Shown: positions 26,052 through 35,561 of the stretch, piece after piece | How positions within the stretch are numbered: the stretch's first letter is position 1 | How the letters are laid out: each line of letters opens with the position of its first letter | NCBI GenBank assembly: GCA_963844565.1 | Contig: CAWJON010000002.1 | Coordinates: 310,001 to 374,000 of the forward strand | DNA length: 64,000 bases | Reading direction: 5' to 3' | From: JAFEDN01 sp963844565 | GTDB lineage: Bacteria; Pseudomonadota; Gammaproteobacteria; Coxiellales; Coxiellaceae | Position numbers and translations under genes: made by a program | The notes under the pieces: model-generated | What the model saw: only the letters and a program-made list of their open reading frames with translations | Database searches by the model: none | What the model was told of the DNA's origin: nothing

Positions 26052-27102
26052 AGCATATTTATTTAATCGCTTCCGCTATTCGTTTTGTTGCCAACGATCC
26101 CGCGCTTGTTTTCTCTTATAATAGCGAAGACTTCAAAAATAATCCTATCGATGTTGCTGCAGCTAATGTCAAAAATCTTGAGCAGGGAGGTAAGACTGCG
26201 TTATTGCTATTAGTATTCGGCAATGAATGGCGTAATGTGGCAAGAGTTCAGAGTATACCTCTGAACACTGGCTATACCACCAGCCACCCGGCTTTTAATC
26301 CAGCTTTTCAATTAGGCGTTAAAAAATTTGATATCTACAATGTTGAAGACGGTAAATTATGTAGAAATCGAGAAAAAGTTGAAAAATTTTTGGTGGATAG
26401 TTCTTTAAGTGTCGAGAGCAATACAGAGTTTTTTGCTTTCTGCATATCGCCGCAAGAAATGGATCGGTTAAGGTGATAGAAGTATTACTAGAATCAAAAA
26501 AAATTAATCCCAACGTAGAGTCCGCACCTAAGGATGATTTTGAGTCTCCTATAACTGCACTTGAGTTGGCTCATGAAACCTTATCGTCTACCAAAGATGT
26601 AGATCTCATTAAGGATTTGACTGCGATAATTCAAATATTAGATAGAGTCACCACGAAAAAGGTATCATTAGCCAGCGGCCCAACGCTTTTCTCACACGAT
26701 TCAAAACCAACTTCAAGCAGTTCAACTACAGAGATTACTGCGATAGATCAAGAAGCTAAAATTTTAAATAAGCAAGCGTCTATGTTATTTGTTAAATTAT
26801 TGAATAGTTCGTTAACGCTTAAAGATTTTTGTGCTAGAGTTGAAAAATCTATGCTAGAATTGCATCCTGGGGAGAAAGAGTTTCCAGCTAAAGATAAGCT
26901 GGTAATCGCGGAAAAATTGATCAAAGTTACTCAGGAAATTATTAACAGTAAAACATCAGATAGGCAAAAGGAAAAGTACAAAAATTTTCCTAACCGCTTA
27001 GATAATTTACTAAAACAATATCGAGAAAAAACCTTGCCGGATTCTGAAGTGGAAATTGCTCGACTTAAGGTAAGCTCAATGAGCCCCACTGCCTCTAGCT
27101 AA
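26052..27102 (+). pseudogene. Remnant of ankyrin-like protein gene
   Basis: From 26052 a frame is open with no ATG or GTG start and no ribosome binding site, so the 5' end is missing. Residues NPIDVAAANVKNLEQGGKTAL look like part of an ankyrin-type repeat. The frame stops at 26476 while a second (26473-27102) continues in another phase with IEVLLESKKINPNVES, again ankyrin-like. Together they read as one protein broken by a frameshift. An alternative is that the second frame is a separate gene coupled through a GTGA overlap. The tail is helical without known domains. Confidence 0.5.
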
Positions 27103-27149
27103 TATAATCAGCTATACTATTAATAGGTTTTATTGATTAATATTTCTTT

Positions 27150-28283
27150 ATGTATCTAAATTGGATATTTACTTTCTTAACGCTATTTGGCACGTTGATT
27201 TGGCTGATAATCGCATTGTTACCTTGGCGACCCTGGTATATTGAAGATACACTTGATCAACATGTCCTCAACCTAGAAGAAGACTTATCTGAGATCACCA
27301 TACTCATTCCTGCTCGTAATGAAGCAGCTATGATCCAAAATACGATGATGGGGTTAAAGCAACAGCACAATTTAGCTTCGATAGTTATCGTAGATGATCA
27401 ATCTACAGATGACACGGTAAAGATAATTGAGTCATTTAAAAATCTTCCCTTGCAAATAATAAAAGGCAAACCTTTATTGGCAGGATGGACAGGAAAATTA
27501 TGGGCTTTAGAACAAGGACTTTCACAGGTTAATACCAAATATACCTTGTTGCTAGATGCCGATATCACGTTAAACCCCGGCGTTCTTGCTAATCTGTACC
27601 GAAAAATGCAGGAGGAACAGTTGGATTTCGCTTCTCTGATGGTAAAGTTATCGATGAGACATTTTTGGGAAAAATTACTCCTGCCAGCGTTTATATTTTT
27701 TTTCAGAATGGTTTACCCTTTTCAGCTTAGCAATAAGCCTAAAAGCAGCATCGCGGCAGGGGCTGGTGGCTGTATTTTAGTAAAAACACAAGTTCTAAAA
27801 ACAATTGGGGCTTTTCAGGTTTTACGTGACGCCTTGATTGATGATTGTGCTTTGGCAAAAAAAATAAAGCAAGCCGGTTATAAAACCTGGATTGGATTAA
27901 CCAAAGAGGCCTTAAGTCATCGCTGTTATGCTAAAATATCTACAATTTGGCAAATGGTAGCGCGAACAGCATTTGTACAGCTAAAATATTCAAGTTTATT
28001 ATTAATTGTATGTTCCCTACTAATGTTTTGTTTATTTTGTGTGCCGATAGTTACCCTAATTTTTGTTCACAATCCACTTTTAAAACTGATTGCTGCATTA
28101 GGATTGTTGATGATGATAATAATATATTTACCCACGCTGCGATATTATCAGCTCAATTGGTATTTAGCCTTATTGTTTCCAATAGCCGGAATATTATTTT
28201 TATTAATGACCTGGCATTCAGCCCTATTATATTGGTTTGGAAAACCTTCAAAATGGAAAAATCGTTATTATCCAAAACTCTAA
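27150..28283 (+). CDS. hpnB: HpnB-like family 2 glycosyltransferase
   Basis: A 377-aa membrane glycosyltransferase of the GT-A fold. After an N-terminal membrane helix (3-24) come ITILIPARNEA, VIVDDQSTDDT and the metal-binding LLLDADI. The block GWTGKLWALEQG near 113 is typical of hopene-associated HpnB proteins. Three to four hydrophobic helices fill residues 285-360. In hopanoid producers HpnB may add a sugar to hopanoid lipids; homologues also occur in species without hopanoids, so the acceptor is open. No squalene/hopene cyclase gene is in this window. Confidence 0.75.
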   Translation: MYLNWIFTFLTLFGTLIWLIIALLPWRPWYIEDTLDQHVLNLEEDLSEITILIPARNEAAMIQNTMMGLKQQHNLASIVIVDDQSTDDTVKIIESFKNLPLQIIKGKPLLAGWTGKLWALEQGLSQVNTKYTLLLDADITLNPGVLANLYRKMQEEQLDFASLMVKLSMRHFWEKLLLPAFIFFFRMVYPFQLSNKPKSSIAAGAGGCILVKTQVLKTIGAFQVLRDALIDDCALAKKIKQAGYKTWIGLTKEALSHRCYAKISTIWQMVARTAFVQLKYSSLLLIVCSLLMFCLFCVPIVTLIFVHNPLLKLIAALGLLMMIIIYLPTLRYYQLNWYLALLFPIAGILFLLMTWHSALLYWFGKPSKWKNRYYPKL

Positions 28284-28391
28284 AATACCTCTTATCATAG
28301 GTATAGAACGCTAATTTAAATTTTAAAATTTGATAAATTTCTCAAAAATGATTAATATAGAACAGTTACACATGCATTGAGGAGAATTGAT

Positions 28392-28574
28392 ATGCTTAAA
28401 TGGGCCGTTATCTTTCTAATTATTTCAATTGTTGCAGGATTGCTGGGGTTTACGGGGGTCGCTGGAGTGGCGGCAGGGATAGCAAAAATTCTTTTTGGTA
28501 TTTTCCTATTTCTATTTATTCTTTTTATTATCTTGGCGTTATTTGTTGCAAAAAAAATAAGTAAAAATTTATAA
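28392..28574 (+). CDS. DUF1328 small membrane protein
   Basis: A 60-aa protein starting MLKWAVIFLII, with GAGGAGA 8 bases before the ATG. Two membrane helices with the conserved block GLLGFTGVAGVAAGIAKILF mark it as the DUF1328/YtjA family, small inner-membrane proteins often induced by stress. Length equals the family norm. Its role is unknown. Confidence 0.88.
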   Translation: MLKWAVIFLIISIVAGLLGFTGVAGVAAGIAKILFGIFLFLFILFIILALFVAKKISKNL

Positions 28575-28625
28575 AGTTTCTAAGTTTGATTCTCTGATAT
28601 TTAATTTTTTAAGGTGGAGAAAGCT

Positions 28626-29630
28626 ATGGACTGGAGCCCTTTGTCAAAAACAGATTACATCAATGTTGTTTGGACTTCTGCGGCTCCCTCTTTGGCAGAA
28701 AATATATCTTTAGAGCAATTCATGGATCAATTAAATCAAGTTGTAAAGGGCTATGGATTGGCAGGTGTTCATTACAATCTGAATGATGTTGATCCGACTG
28801 CTTCCTTTACCGGTTACTATGCAAATAGCGATAATAATCGCGCAAATGCCTTTCGAGAAACTTTGTTAAATCCAAATACTAAAGCAATTTGGTGTGGACG
28901 GGGTGGTTTTGGCGCTGCAGAAATAATCCAAATTTATGAAAAAGAAGGTTTTACACTGCCAAATGACCGGGTAATTCCAATAATTGGTTTTAGTGATGTG
29001 ACTGCTTTGCATTTATTCGCTGCTAAATATAAATGGCCAACCTTACACGCGCCGGTAGCAAATTTTAGCAGGGAAATGAACTCACTGACAGGCGAAAGTG
29101 TGAATAACGAAACCTCTATTAAACCGCTTATCGATATTTTAAAAGGTGATTTGCAAGAGGTAGTTTATACATTAAAAAATTTGAATCATTCGGCTATAGA
29201 ACAGCCTCAGTATCAAAGTCCTATCACGACAAGAATAGTCGGTAGTAATTTTTCAATAGTGCAAAGAAGTGCGGGTACAGCAACCCAATTAAATGCTGAT
29301 GAAGCCATTATCTTCTTTGAGGATACACAAGACGACATACATAGGTTGCGTAGCTTATTAGTGGGCGTTGCTCGCACTGGTTTATTTGATAACGCCACTG
29401 CACTTTTTTTCGGCTCTTTACCGGTGAGCGGCGGAAGTTTAGAAGAACTACTTATGGATTTTACAAAAATCTTAAAAGAGGAACGGGGGATTAATAAACC
29501 TATTCTACTAAACTCTTCTTTTGGTCACGGTGCTGTAAACCAAGTTTTACCGCTGGGAACCCGAACAACTCTAACATTTAATTCTGATGGTAATGCCATC
29601 ATCAAGGCTAGCACCAATAAATCTGCCTAG
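28626..29630 (+). CDS. LD-carboxypeptidase (peptidase S66)
   Basis: A 334-aa serine peptidase of the S66 family (LdcA/MccF type), starting MDWSPLSKTDY with AAGGTGGAGA ahead of the ATG. The nucleophile Ser is in IIGFSDVTAL (about 125), preceded by the oxyanion block CGRGGFGA. The triad Glu is in IIFFEDTQDD and the His in NSSFGHGAVNQVLPLG. Members trim the terminal D-Ala of muropeptides during peptidoglycan recycling, or cleave aminoacyl nucleotides (MccF). The missing signal peptide implies action in the cytosol. Confidence 0.85.
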   Translation: MDWSPLSKTDYINVVWTSAAPSLAENISLEQFMDQLNQVVKGYGLAGVHYNLNDVDPTASFTGYYANSDNNRANAFRETLLNPNTKAIWCGRGGFGAAEIIQIYEKEGFTLPNDRVIPIIGFSDVTALHLFAAKYKWPTLHAPVANFSREMNSLTGESVNNETSIKPLIDILKGDLQEVVYTLKNLNHSAIEQPQYQSPITTRIVGSNFSIVQRSAGTATQLNADEAIIFFEDTQDDIHRLRSLLVGVARTGLFDNATALFFGSLPVSGGSLEELLMDFTKILKEERGINKPILLNSSFGHGAVNQVLPLGTRTTLTFNSDGNAIIKASTNKSA

Positions 29631-29640
29631 AATTTCTACT

Positions 29641-30339
29641 TTATAAATAAATTAATATTTGGTAACGAAATGCCCAGCACCATTTTATCTGATAATGTTT
29701 AATGTTGGCTGCTTTTAATAATACTACCAATTCTTTACGTTTAAAGGCTTTCAGCACAGACAACGGCCCATCATTTTTTTCCAAATAGGAGCAGGGTAAG
29801 ATTTTGGTTAATATTTTTATGGCATGATAAGCAAAAAAATGACGATGCAGATCATTAATAATAATCGAAATTTCTGTTTGATCTTTTAATTGCGTTAACA
29901 ATTTAATAATTTCATTGTCTGTAAAATGATGACACACGGTGCTGAGTGTTACAATATCAAATTTTTGCGAGCCTAATTCATTTGAAAATAGATTGGCAAC
30001 TTGATAGTGAATATTAGAATAATAAGTTGATTGCTCAACTGCGTATTTAATATTTTCAGGATTTGCATCAATACCGTAAAGCAGTGAGTTAAGCCCTTTT
30101 TTTCGTGCCCACTTGGCGACAATACGTAAGATATCACCGCCGCCACATCCTAAATCCGCTAAGCTAAAACACTTTAAGTCCTTTTTTTTTACGATTTCCT
30201 CCAATGCTGTAAGTACAACTTTATTGCCGCCAAGGAAACGGTTAAATCTTGCAAAACTTTTTAAATTCTTTATTAAATCTATACCTGATAATGAAAAATT
30301 ATCGAGTAGTTCGGATTTGGTTGACCGTTTAGTAAACAT
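29641..30339 (-). CDS. SAM-dependent methyltransferase
   Basis: A 232-aa class I methyltransferase starting MFTKRSTKSELLDNF; the TTG 18 bases upstream is unlikely. Motif I is LADLGCGGGDILR (about 60-72), with GIDANPENIKYA as strand 2 and IVTLSTVCHHFTDNEI as the acceptor-side block. The N-terminal R-S-x-K-x-E-L-L-D pattern is common in a family often annotated near polyketide or hydroxylase genes. Substrate unknown. It lies 20 bases downstream of the tautomerase gene on the same strand. Confidence 0.8.
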   Translation of the reverse strand: MFTKRSTKSELLDNFSLSGIDLIKNLKSFARFNRFLGGNKVVLTALEEIVKKKDLKCFSLADLGCGGGDILRIVAKWARKKGLNSLLYGIDANPENIKYAVEQSTYYSNIHYQVANLFSNELGSQKFDIVTLSTVCHHFTDNEIIKLLTQLKDQTEISIIINDLHRHFFAYHAIKILTKILPCSYLEKNDGPLSVLKAFKRKELVVLLKAANIKHYQIKWCWAFRYQILIYL

Positions 30340-30359
30340 ATAAAAATTCTCATACAATT

Positions 30360-30713
30360 CTAGTGGGATTTAAAGTAAAAATTACCAATTTCACTAATTT
30401 CTAGGGTTACTTGACAGTTTAGTTTCTCTAGCGAAACAGAAAAATGATTTTTTAGTATTTTCATCAGGTCGAGACCCATTTTTTGTAAAAGGTCTGCGTT
30501 ACGTCCAGACAGTATTTTAATATGGACGCTGACAAATGCATTATTTGGCGCACCATCACCAAGATAATAAACATCATGCTTCAAAGCGCGGCTTTTGCAG
30601 CTTTCAAGTTGGGTGGGCAGCTGGTTCACCATCAATGTATGGCAATGTTGAAATAACTGATCGAAATTAGATTCGAGAATATTGTCACTGTATTCTAAAA
30701 GTAAATGAGGCAT
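30360..30713 (-). CDS. 5-carboxymethyl-2-hydroxymuconate isomerase family
   Basis: A 117-aa tautomerase-fold protein. The start at the second ATG gives MPHLLLEYSDN, placing Pro directly after Met; in this family the freed N-terminal Pro is the catalytic base. AAGGAG precedes. The block VSVHIKILSGRNADL also fits the CHMI family (HpaF). In homoprotocatechuate degradation it isomerises 5-carboxymethyl-2-hydroxymuconate, but no other gene of that pathway is here, so the true substrate may differ. Confidence 0.8.
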   Translation of the reverse strand: MPHLLLEYSDNILESNFDQLFQHCHTLMVNQLPTQLESCKSRALKHDVYYLGDGAPNNAFVSVHIKILSGRNADLLQKMGLDLMKILKNHFSVSLEKLNCQVTLEISEIGNFYFKSH

Positions 30714-30787
30714 CACAGAACTCCTTAATTTATACTGTACTCCATAGTATCAAAGTACCCAGGCATCATGCTAGGTATTTTATAAAA

Positions 30788-32326
30788 TTAAGGCGCCAGG
30801 CCTTCTTGTTGACTTGTAACAGGAGATTCACATTGGTATAAATATAATTGATTACTGTCAAATTTCTGTTTGCTGGTTTTGTAAATTTCTTTGCAGTCTG
30901 CAAATAATTTGCTCATCTCACCAGCGAGTGGATGGGTATTGACATAAAAAGCACGTTGAACCTGACCATTTTTAATTTCTTTTGTAATTGTTTTACTCCA
31001 ATAGTTATATTGGTTTGCTCTTGACTCAACACTATAAACAAAAGGGTGGTTTTGCAAGAAATAAACAAGTGAAGCGCCGAGTCTAAAATTACGAACAAAC
31101 AATGGGTCTTTGGTACTTAGTAAAGTATTCAATTCTAATATGGTTTTTTTTGTAGTTGATCCGGTGTCAACAATATTTTTACTAAAAATAAATTTATTAT
31201 TGACTAATTCCCCGCCGATGATGACTACAATGACCACTGCGTAAAAAATTAAAGTGTATTTAGCTATTCGCATTAGCATATCCCATTGAGTCGCTGCATA
31301 GGCAATTAGGATAACTACCTCGGGATAAAAGGTTTGTTGCCAATTATACTTCACAAGAGAAAATGACACTGCCAAAAAAAATATAAGGGTTACGATAGCA
31401 GGATAAAATAAAATGACCGATTTTTCATTAAAAAATAAAATTTTGTTTTTAGCTGTGCAATATATAAATAAAATTAAAATTACATTATAGCAAATTAATA
31501 GTAAACCAAAGTATTTTAGCGGTCCGGTAAAATTTATTATGTGGTTAAAGCCATGATTAAATTGAAAGCGAAAAGATGAAAAACCATTACTTAAATTCCA
31601 ATACAATACTGGTGAAAATAATAATAATGAAAATAAACCGGATAAATATAAATGCGGGTTTTTTAATAAATTTCTATACGATTTAACCATAATGCATAAA
31701 ATAATTAATGCCAAAAAAAGCAATACGCCGGTATATTTAGATAGCATCATCAAGCCTGCACTTGTCCCGGCTAGATATAAATAGATACATCTGTCAGTTT
31801 TCTTCCCCTGATAAAAAAAATATAATGTTAAAACCCAAAATAAGGTCAGGGGCGTATCATAAGTGAAAGAGTTTGCATATTGGATAAAAACGATGGGGGA
31901 CAAGAGCCATATCAGAGCAGAGAAGCAAGCCACATTTAGGTTATACAAGGTTTTTGCCAATAAAAAAATACTGGCGGCTATAGTGAAATTAGAGAAAATA
32001 GCGAGAAAATTAAGTGCTAATTCCGAATTTCCAAATAGCCAAACATAGCTATGAATAATGTAGGCAACCAACGGCGGGCCATCATAATAGCTTAAAGCCA
32101 AGTGTCGGCTCCAGTCCCAATAGTATAAAGTGTCATGATTAGGAATATTAATCAACACCATAACAACACTGGCAAAACAGAAGAAAAACAGCAGTGTAAC
32201 TGCAAATAACTCATTTTGACGGGCAAGCGAATTGCGTACAGATAATAAAAACATTAGGACTTGATGGCGTAAGGCAATGTACGGTTTTAGGGTGATAGTT
32301 TGCTGAATATTAGACTTATTCCCCAT
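30788..32326 (-). CDS. PMT/ArnT-like membrane glycosyltransferase
   Basis: A 512-aa protein with about ten membrane helices. The first periplasmic loop reads NIPNHDTLYYWDWSRHLALSYYDGPPLVAY, here cited in parts, with the acidic D and the later YYDGPP segment as in GT-C enzymes of the PMT_2 class (ArnT, undecaprenyl-phosphate-sugar users). It would transfer a sugar from a polyprenyl phosphate to lipid A, a glycan or a protein in the periplasm. The C-terminal soluble domain (about 390-505) is cysteine-poor. Acceptor unknown. Upstream lies a long palindrome. Confidence 0.75.
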   Translation of the reverse strand: MGNKSNIQQTITLKPYIALRHQVLMFLLSVRNSLARQNELFAVTLLFFFCFASVVMVLINIPNHDTLYYWDWSRHLALSYYDGPPLVAYIIHSYVWLFGNSELALNFLAIFSNFTIAASIFLLAKTLYNLNVACFSALIWLLSPIVFIQYANSFTYDTPLTLFWVLTLYFFYQGKKTDRCIYLYLAGTSAGLMMLSKYTGVLLFLALIILCIMVKSYRNLLKNPHLYLSGLFSLLLFSPVLYWNLSNGFSSFRFQFNHGFNHIINFTGPLKYFGLLLICYNVILILFIYCTAKNKILFFNEKSVILFYPAIVTLIFFLAVSFSLVKYNWQQTFYPEVVILIAYAATQWDMLMRIAKYTLIFYAVVIVVIIGGELVNNKFIFSKNIVDTGSTTKKTILELNTLLSTKDPLFVRNFRLGASLVYFLQNHPFVYSVESRANQYNYWSKTITKEIKNGQVQRAFYVNTHPLAGEMSKLFADCKEIYKTSKQKFDSNQLYLYQCESPVTSQQEGLAP

Positions 32327-32445
32327 TTATTGCCTACTCCATTTTACTACATAACTAAGGTTAATAACAAAGATAGTTTATTTTTTAAGGGAATGCCAAC
32401 AAATCGTTCATCGGTCTATAAAGCGCCATATTTTGCTATTTCAAT

Positions 32446-32514
32446 AAATTTGTATTTATAATTCATTTGATGCTGATTGTAAATCAGCATCAAATGCAAT
32501 TATGAATTTGTTTA
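32446..32514. repeat. Long palindrome between divergent genes
   Basis: A perfect 15-base inverted repeat, CATTTGATGCTGATT (32464-32478) with 32482-32496, has a 3-base loop. Imperfect pairing continues outward about 18 bases on each side. It sits in the 327-bp gap between the divergent glycosyltransferase and hybrid kinase genes. No T-run follows the stem directly, though the region is AT-rich. It may be a binding site or a cruciform-type repeat; the rest of the gap shows no gene. Confidence 0.6.
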
Positions 32515-32653
32515 TTTAAATTTTTTATTTTTAATCTTGGCTTAATACTGATCATCTTAAAATGTAACCATGTAAAAGATAATTTTAAAGTAGATTGATC
32601 AAATTGAAAAAATTTTTGCCCTGTTAAGTTTAAGTCAATAAAGAGGATAAGTT

Positions 32654-34414
32654 ATGAAAATTGAAAACGTGGTAAAAGGTCGAGACCAAATGCTTGCCAG
32701 CACTTTACATGACGTACGTAGCGGCGTAGGTGGACTTAATGGTATTGGGGATGAGTTAAAAAGTATCAATATAGAACAAAACAGCATCCTGGAAAAATTG
32801 GCAACGACTACTGATCATATTACCTTTTTAATTTTACAAAACAAATTACAAGTAAATCTCAACCGGGTAAACGAACTTTTAAGCGATTATGACCAAAGTA
32901 GCCGGGCAATAACAAACCTAACCACTGATTTTTTAGATGCAAAGAAATTAGAGGCTGGAAAATGGGAGTTAAACCCAGAAAAATTTTTTGTAGAAGCTTC
33001 AGTAAAATCTGTCATTGCTTTATTTGGTCCAAAAGCTAAGGAAAAAGAAATTACCTTAGATTATAAGGGTCTGGGCAAAGACATCCAAATCATTGGCGAT
33101 TCCAATCTTCTGTATCGAGTTTTGCTTAATTTGTTATCCAACGCATTGAAATATACTCCAAAGAAAGGATTTATTCAGATAACTTTGCAAGCAATCTTGG
33201 TAGGTGAAGGCCAAGTTAATGTTATATGTTCTGTTAAAGATTCCGGGCGTGGAATGAACGAAGAACAAAGGTTGCGCTTGTTTGTACCTTTTTCCCAAGC
33301 TTGCCCGGAGGATGCTAAAAACGGGACTGGCTATGGATTGGTGAATTGTAAAAATTTTGTGGAGATGATGGGAGGAAAAATCGAGGTTGCCAGCACAGTT
33401 GACCAAGGATCCACCTTTACTTTTAATATCACTTGTGAGGCGGTGGCTAAACCTGTATCTCGACCGCTCAAAGTCAAAAATTTGGCGCCAAAATCTTTTG
33501 AATTGAAAAACGTTCGGGTATTGATTGTAGATGATAATAATATTAACCAAATGATGTTGAGAAGATCGATACAAGCTGAAGGTGGAACAGTCGTCGTGGC
33601 TGCAAATGGTCAAGAAGCTTTAGACCAGCTAGCGTGCGCAAAATTTGACATTGTTTTAATGGATTTAGAGATGCCCGTCATGAATGGATTGGCTGCCACT
33701 AGAGAAATACGTAGAAGGGAGCGAGGAACTAATTCCGGGCAACGAACTCCTATTATTGCTTTGTCTGCCCACACCGGCAGCGATATTAAAGAGACCACTG
33801 AAGGTGCAGAAATGGATGGTTATTTAACTAAGCCCTTTGTTAATACTGTGATTATTGCAAGTATTAAACAACAGCTAAAATTTAATACAAAACCTGATCC
33901 TGATAAGGAGTCAAAATATAATGATGAGCAGACCCCAACTCAGGTTGAAACCACGCCAAAAGAAGAAAAAACACCTCCGAAAAAACCGGGGAGGCAAGGG
34001 TTCCAGAGAAGCAATAGTGATGAGCTTCCTGCCGGTTCCTTTTCAGGGGATTCTGCTTTATATACCCAACAAGCTGAGGAGCTATTAATTAAGTTGCATG
34101 AACAACTTTTTGTGACTTTCCCGTCTACTAGTAAAGATGATGTATCTATAAATCTGCGCAGAAGATATTTAATGAATTTTGCAAAATGTAACCAGCAATT
34201 AGGAACAAAGGAAGGGCTTTCTAGTTATGAAATTGAAACGTTAAAAAAACAGTTGGCGAATTTGGAAAAACTTGCCTCTGCGCCTGATTTAGAGAGAGCA
34301 GCTTTGCTCTCTCCACAGAAGTCATCAGGTTATAATCCCAGCTTCCAATTTAATTCTAGCAAGAGAAAATTGGGGAGTGAAAATAGTAACGTTCTTATAC
34401 CTAAATGTAGTTGA
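32654..34414 (+). CDS. Cytosolic hybrid histidine kinase/response regulator
   Basis: A 586-aa protein starting after AGAGGA. It has no sensor domain: the H-box ASTLHDVRSGVGG begins at residue 15, with His 19, and Ser stands where Pro is usual. The HATPase domain (about 120-265) has LLNLLSNALKYTP, KDSGRGM and GTGYGLVNC. A receiver domain (about 290-415) shows VDDNNIN, the acceptor Asp in IVLMDLEMPVMNG and Lys in LTKPF. The last 170 residues are Pro/Lys-rich, then helical, without a known output domain. It could be an effector-like or orphan signalling protein whose input comes from a partner. Confidence 0.82.
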   Translation: MKIENVVKGRDQMLASTLHDVRSGVGGLNGIGDELKSINIEQNSILEKLATTTDHITFLILQNKLQVNLNRVNELLSDYDQSSRAITNLTTDFLDAKKLEAGKWELNPEKFFVEASVKSVIALFGPKAKEKEITLDYKGLGKDIQIIGDSNLLYRVLLNLLSNALKYTPKKGFIQITLQAILVGEGQVNVICSVKDSGRGMNEEQRLRLFVPFSQACPEDAKNGTGYGLVNCKNFVEMMGGKIEVASTVDQGSTFTFNITCEAVAKPVSRPLKVKNLAPKSFELKNVRVLIVDDNNINQMMLRRSIQAEGGTVVVAANGQEALDQLACAKFDIVLMDLEMPVMNGLAATREIRRRERGTNSGQRTPIIALSAHTGSDIKETTEGAEMDGYLTKPFVNTVIIASIKQQLKFNTKPDPDKESKYNDEQTPTQVETTPKEEKTPPKKPGRQGFQRSNSDELPAGSFSGDSALYTQQAEELLIKLHEQLFVTFPSTSKDDVSINLRRRYLMNFAKCNQQLGTKEGLSSYEIETLKKQLANLEKLASAPDLERAALLSPQKSSGYNPSFQFNSSKRKLGSENSNVLIPKCS

Positions 34415-34421
34415 GAAAACT

Positions 34422-35561
34422 CTAGACCAATTGAGCGACTTCTGCATGGGCGCTCCAGGCGTCAACTTGGGCTCTGACGACATCACTTAATGATTGCATT
34501 TCGTTATAACGAGAGCGTAGCCAACGAGCTCCATTATCACGATTGTGAGCGCTTTCGCGAATCAGTGCTAAAGCCTTGGAACTGCCTAAAGCAGCAGCTT
34601 GACCTTCTAAGTTTTGACAGGTTAATAAAATGTCTTCTGTGATTGGTATATGATGTTCGTGAACCGGGTCAATTATTTCTGCCAGAAATCCATACCGAGC
34701 GGCGCGAAATCGATTGGTGAAATAAACTAAATAAATATCTCGGGAAAAATCCACTCGATTTTGTAATAAATGTCGCGCCAGCATTTGCGCGTAAGCAGCT
34801 AATTGCGCTGCTTTATCTACCGTGAGTGGTGTATCACTAATGCGAATTTCAACCGTTCCATATTCTGGTTTAGGACGTATATCCCAATAAAAGTCCTTCA
34901 TGCTGCTGATAACGCCTAATCGGGTCATTTTCTGATAATAATGATTAAACTCTTCCCAATTGACGACGCATGGCGGAGAGCCGCTTAAAGGAAAGGCATT
35001 AATCATAGCTAAACGTGAACAATCAAATGAAGTGTCCATGCCCTGATAGAACGGAGAAGCGGCGGATAGAGCAATAAAATGAGGCAAATATCGCGCCAAA
35101 GCATGACAAAGATAAATGGCGTCATCACCACTCGCGCAAGCAATATGAATGTGTTGACCAAAAACGGTAAATTGTTTAGCTAAATATCCATACTGTTCAG
35201 AGAGACTGGTAAAACGTTCTGAGGGATAGATGCGCTGTTCATTCCATTTTTGAAATGGATGCGCGCCGCCGCCGCACACACCCAGATGGGTTTGAAAAGC
35301 TTGTTCGGTTATAACATCTCGTAAATGATGCAATTCATTGAGTAGCGAGTTGTACGAAGAATGAACGGAAGAATTTATTTCAATCATCGCCTGGGTGATT
35401 TCAGGTTTGATTTCGCCAGTATGGGAAACTTCCGCTAGACGTCTCATTAAGTCTTTGGATTCCATTGCCAAGTTAAAGTTTTGCAAATCTACTAATTGTA
35501 GTTCCAATTCCACGCCCATCGATAATTTGTAGTTTTCTTTGAAATCTAAAAAAATACTCAT
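34422..35561 (-). CDS. YbdK-type carboxylate-amine ligase (GCS2 family)
   Basis: A 379-aa protein of the glutamate-cysteine ligase family 2. The N-terminal block MGVELELQLVD is the diagnostic start of the ATP-binding site. EIKPEITQAMIEINS and GQHIHIACASGDDA follow as expected. Members have weak gamma-glutamylcysteine ligase activity in vitro; the physiological substrate is unsettled. GGAAA precedes the ATG. Its start overlaps the end of the antiporter gene by 4 bases (ATGA), so the two are translationally coupled. A link between glutathione-like thiols and potassium/proton exchange, as in Kef systems, is possible. Confidence 0.82.
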   Translation of the reverse strand: MSIFLDFKENYKLSMGVELELQLVDLQNFNLAMESKDLMRRLAEVSHTGEIKPEITQAMIEINSSVHSSYNSLLNELHHLRDVITEQAFQTHLGVCGGGAHPFQKWNEQRIYPSERFTSLSEQYGYLAKQFTVFGQHIHIACASGDDAIYLCHALARYLPHFIALSAASPFYQGMDTSFDCSRLAMINAFPLSGSPPCVVNWEEFNHYYQKMTRLGVISSMKDFYWDIRPKPEYGTVEIRISDTPLTVDKAAQLAAYAQMLARHLLQNRVDFSRDIYLVYFTNRFRAARYGFLAEIIDPVHEHHIPITEDILLTCQNLEGQAAALGSSKALALIRESAHNRDNGARWLRSRYNEMQSLSDVVRAQVDAWSAHAEVAQLV

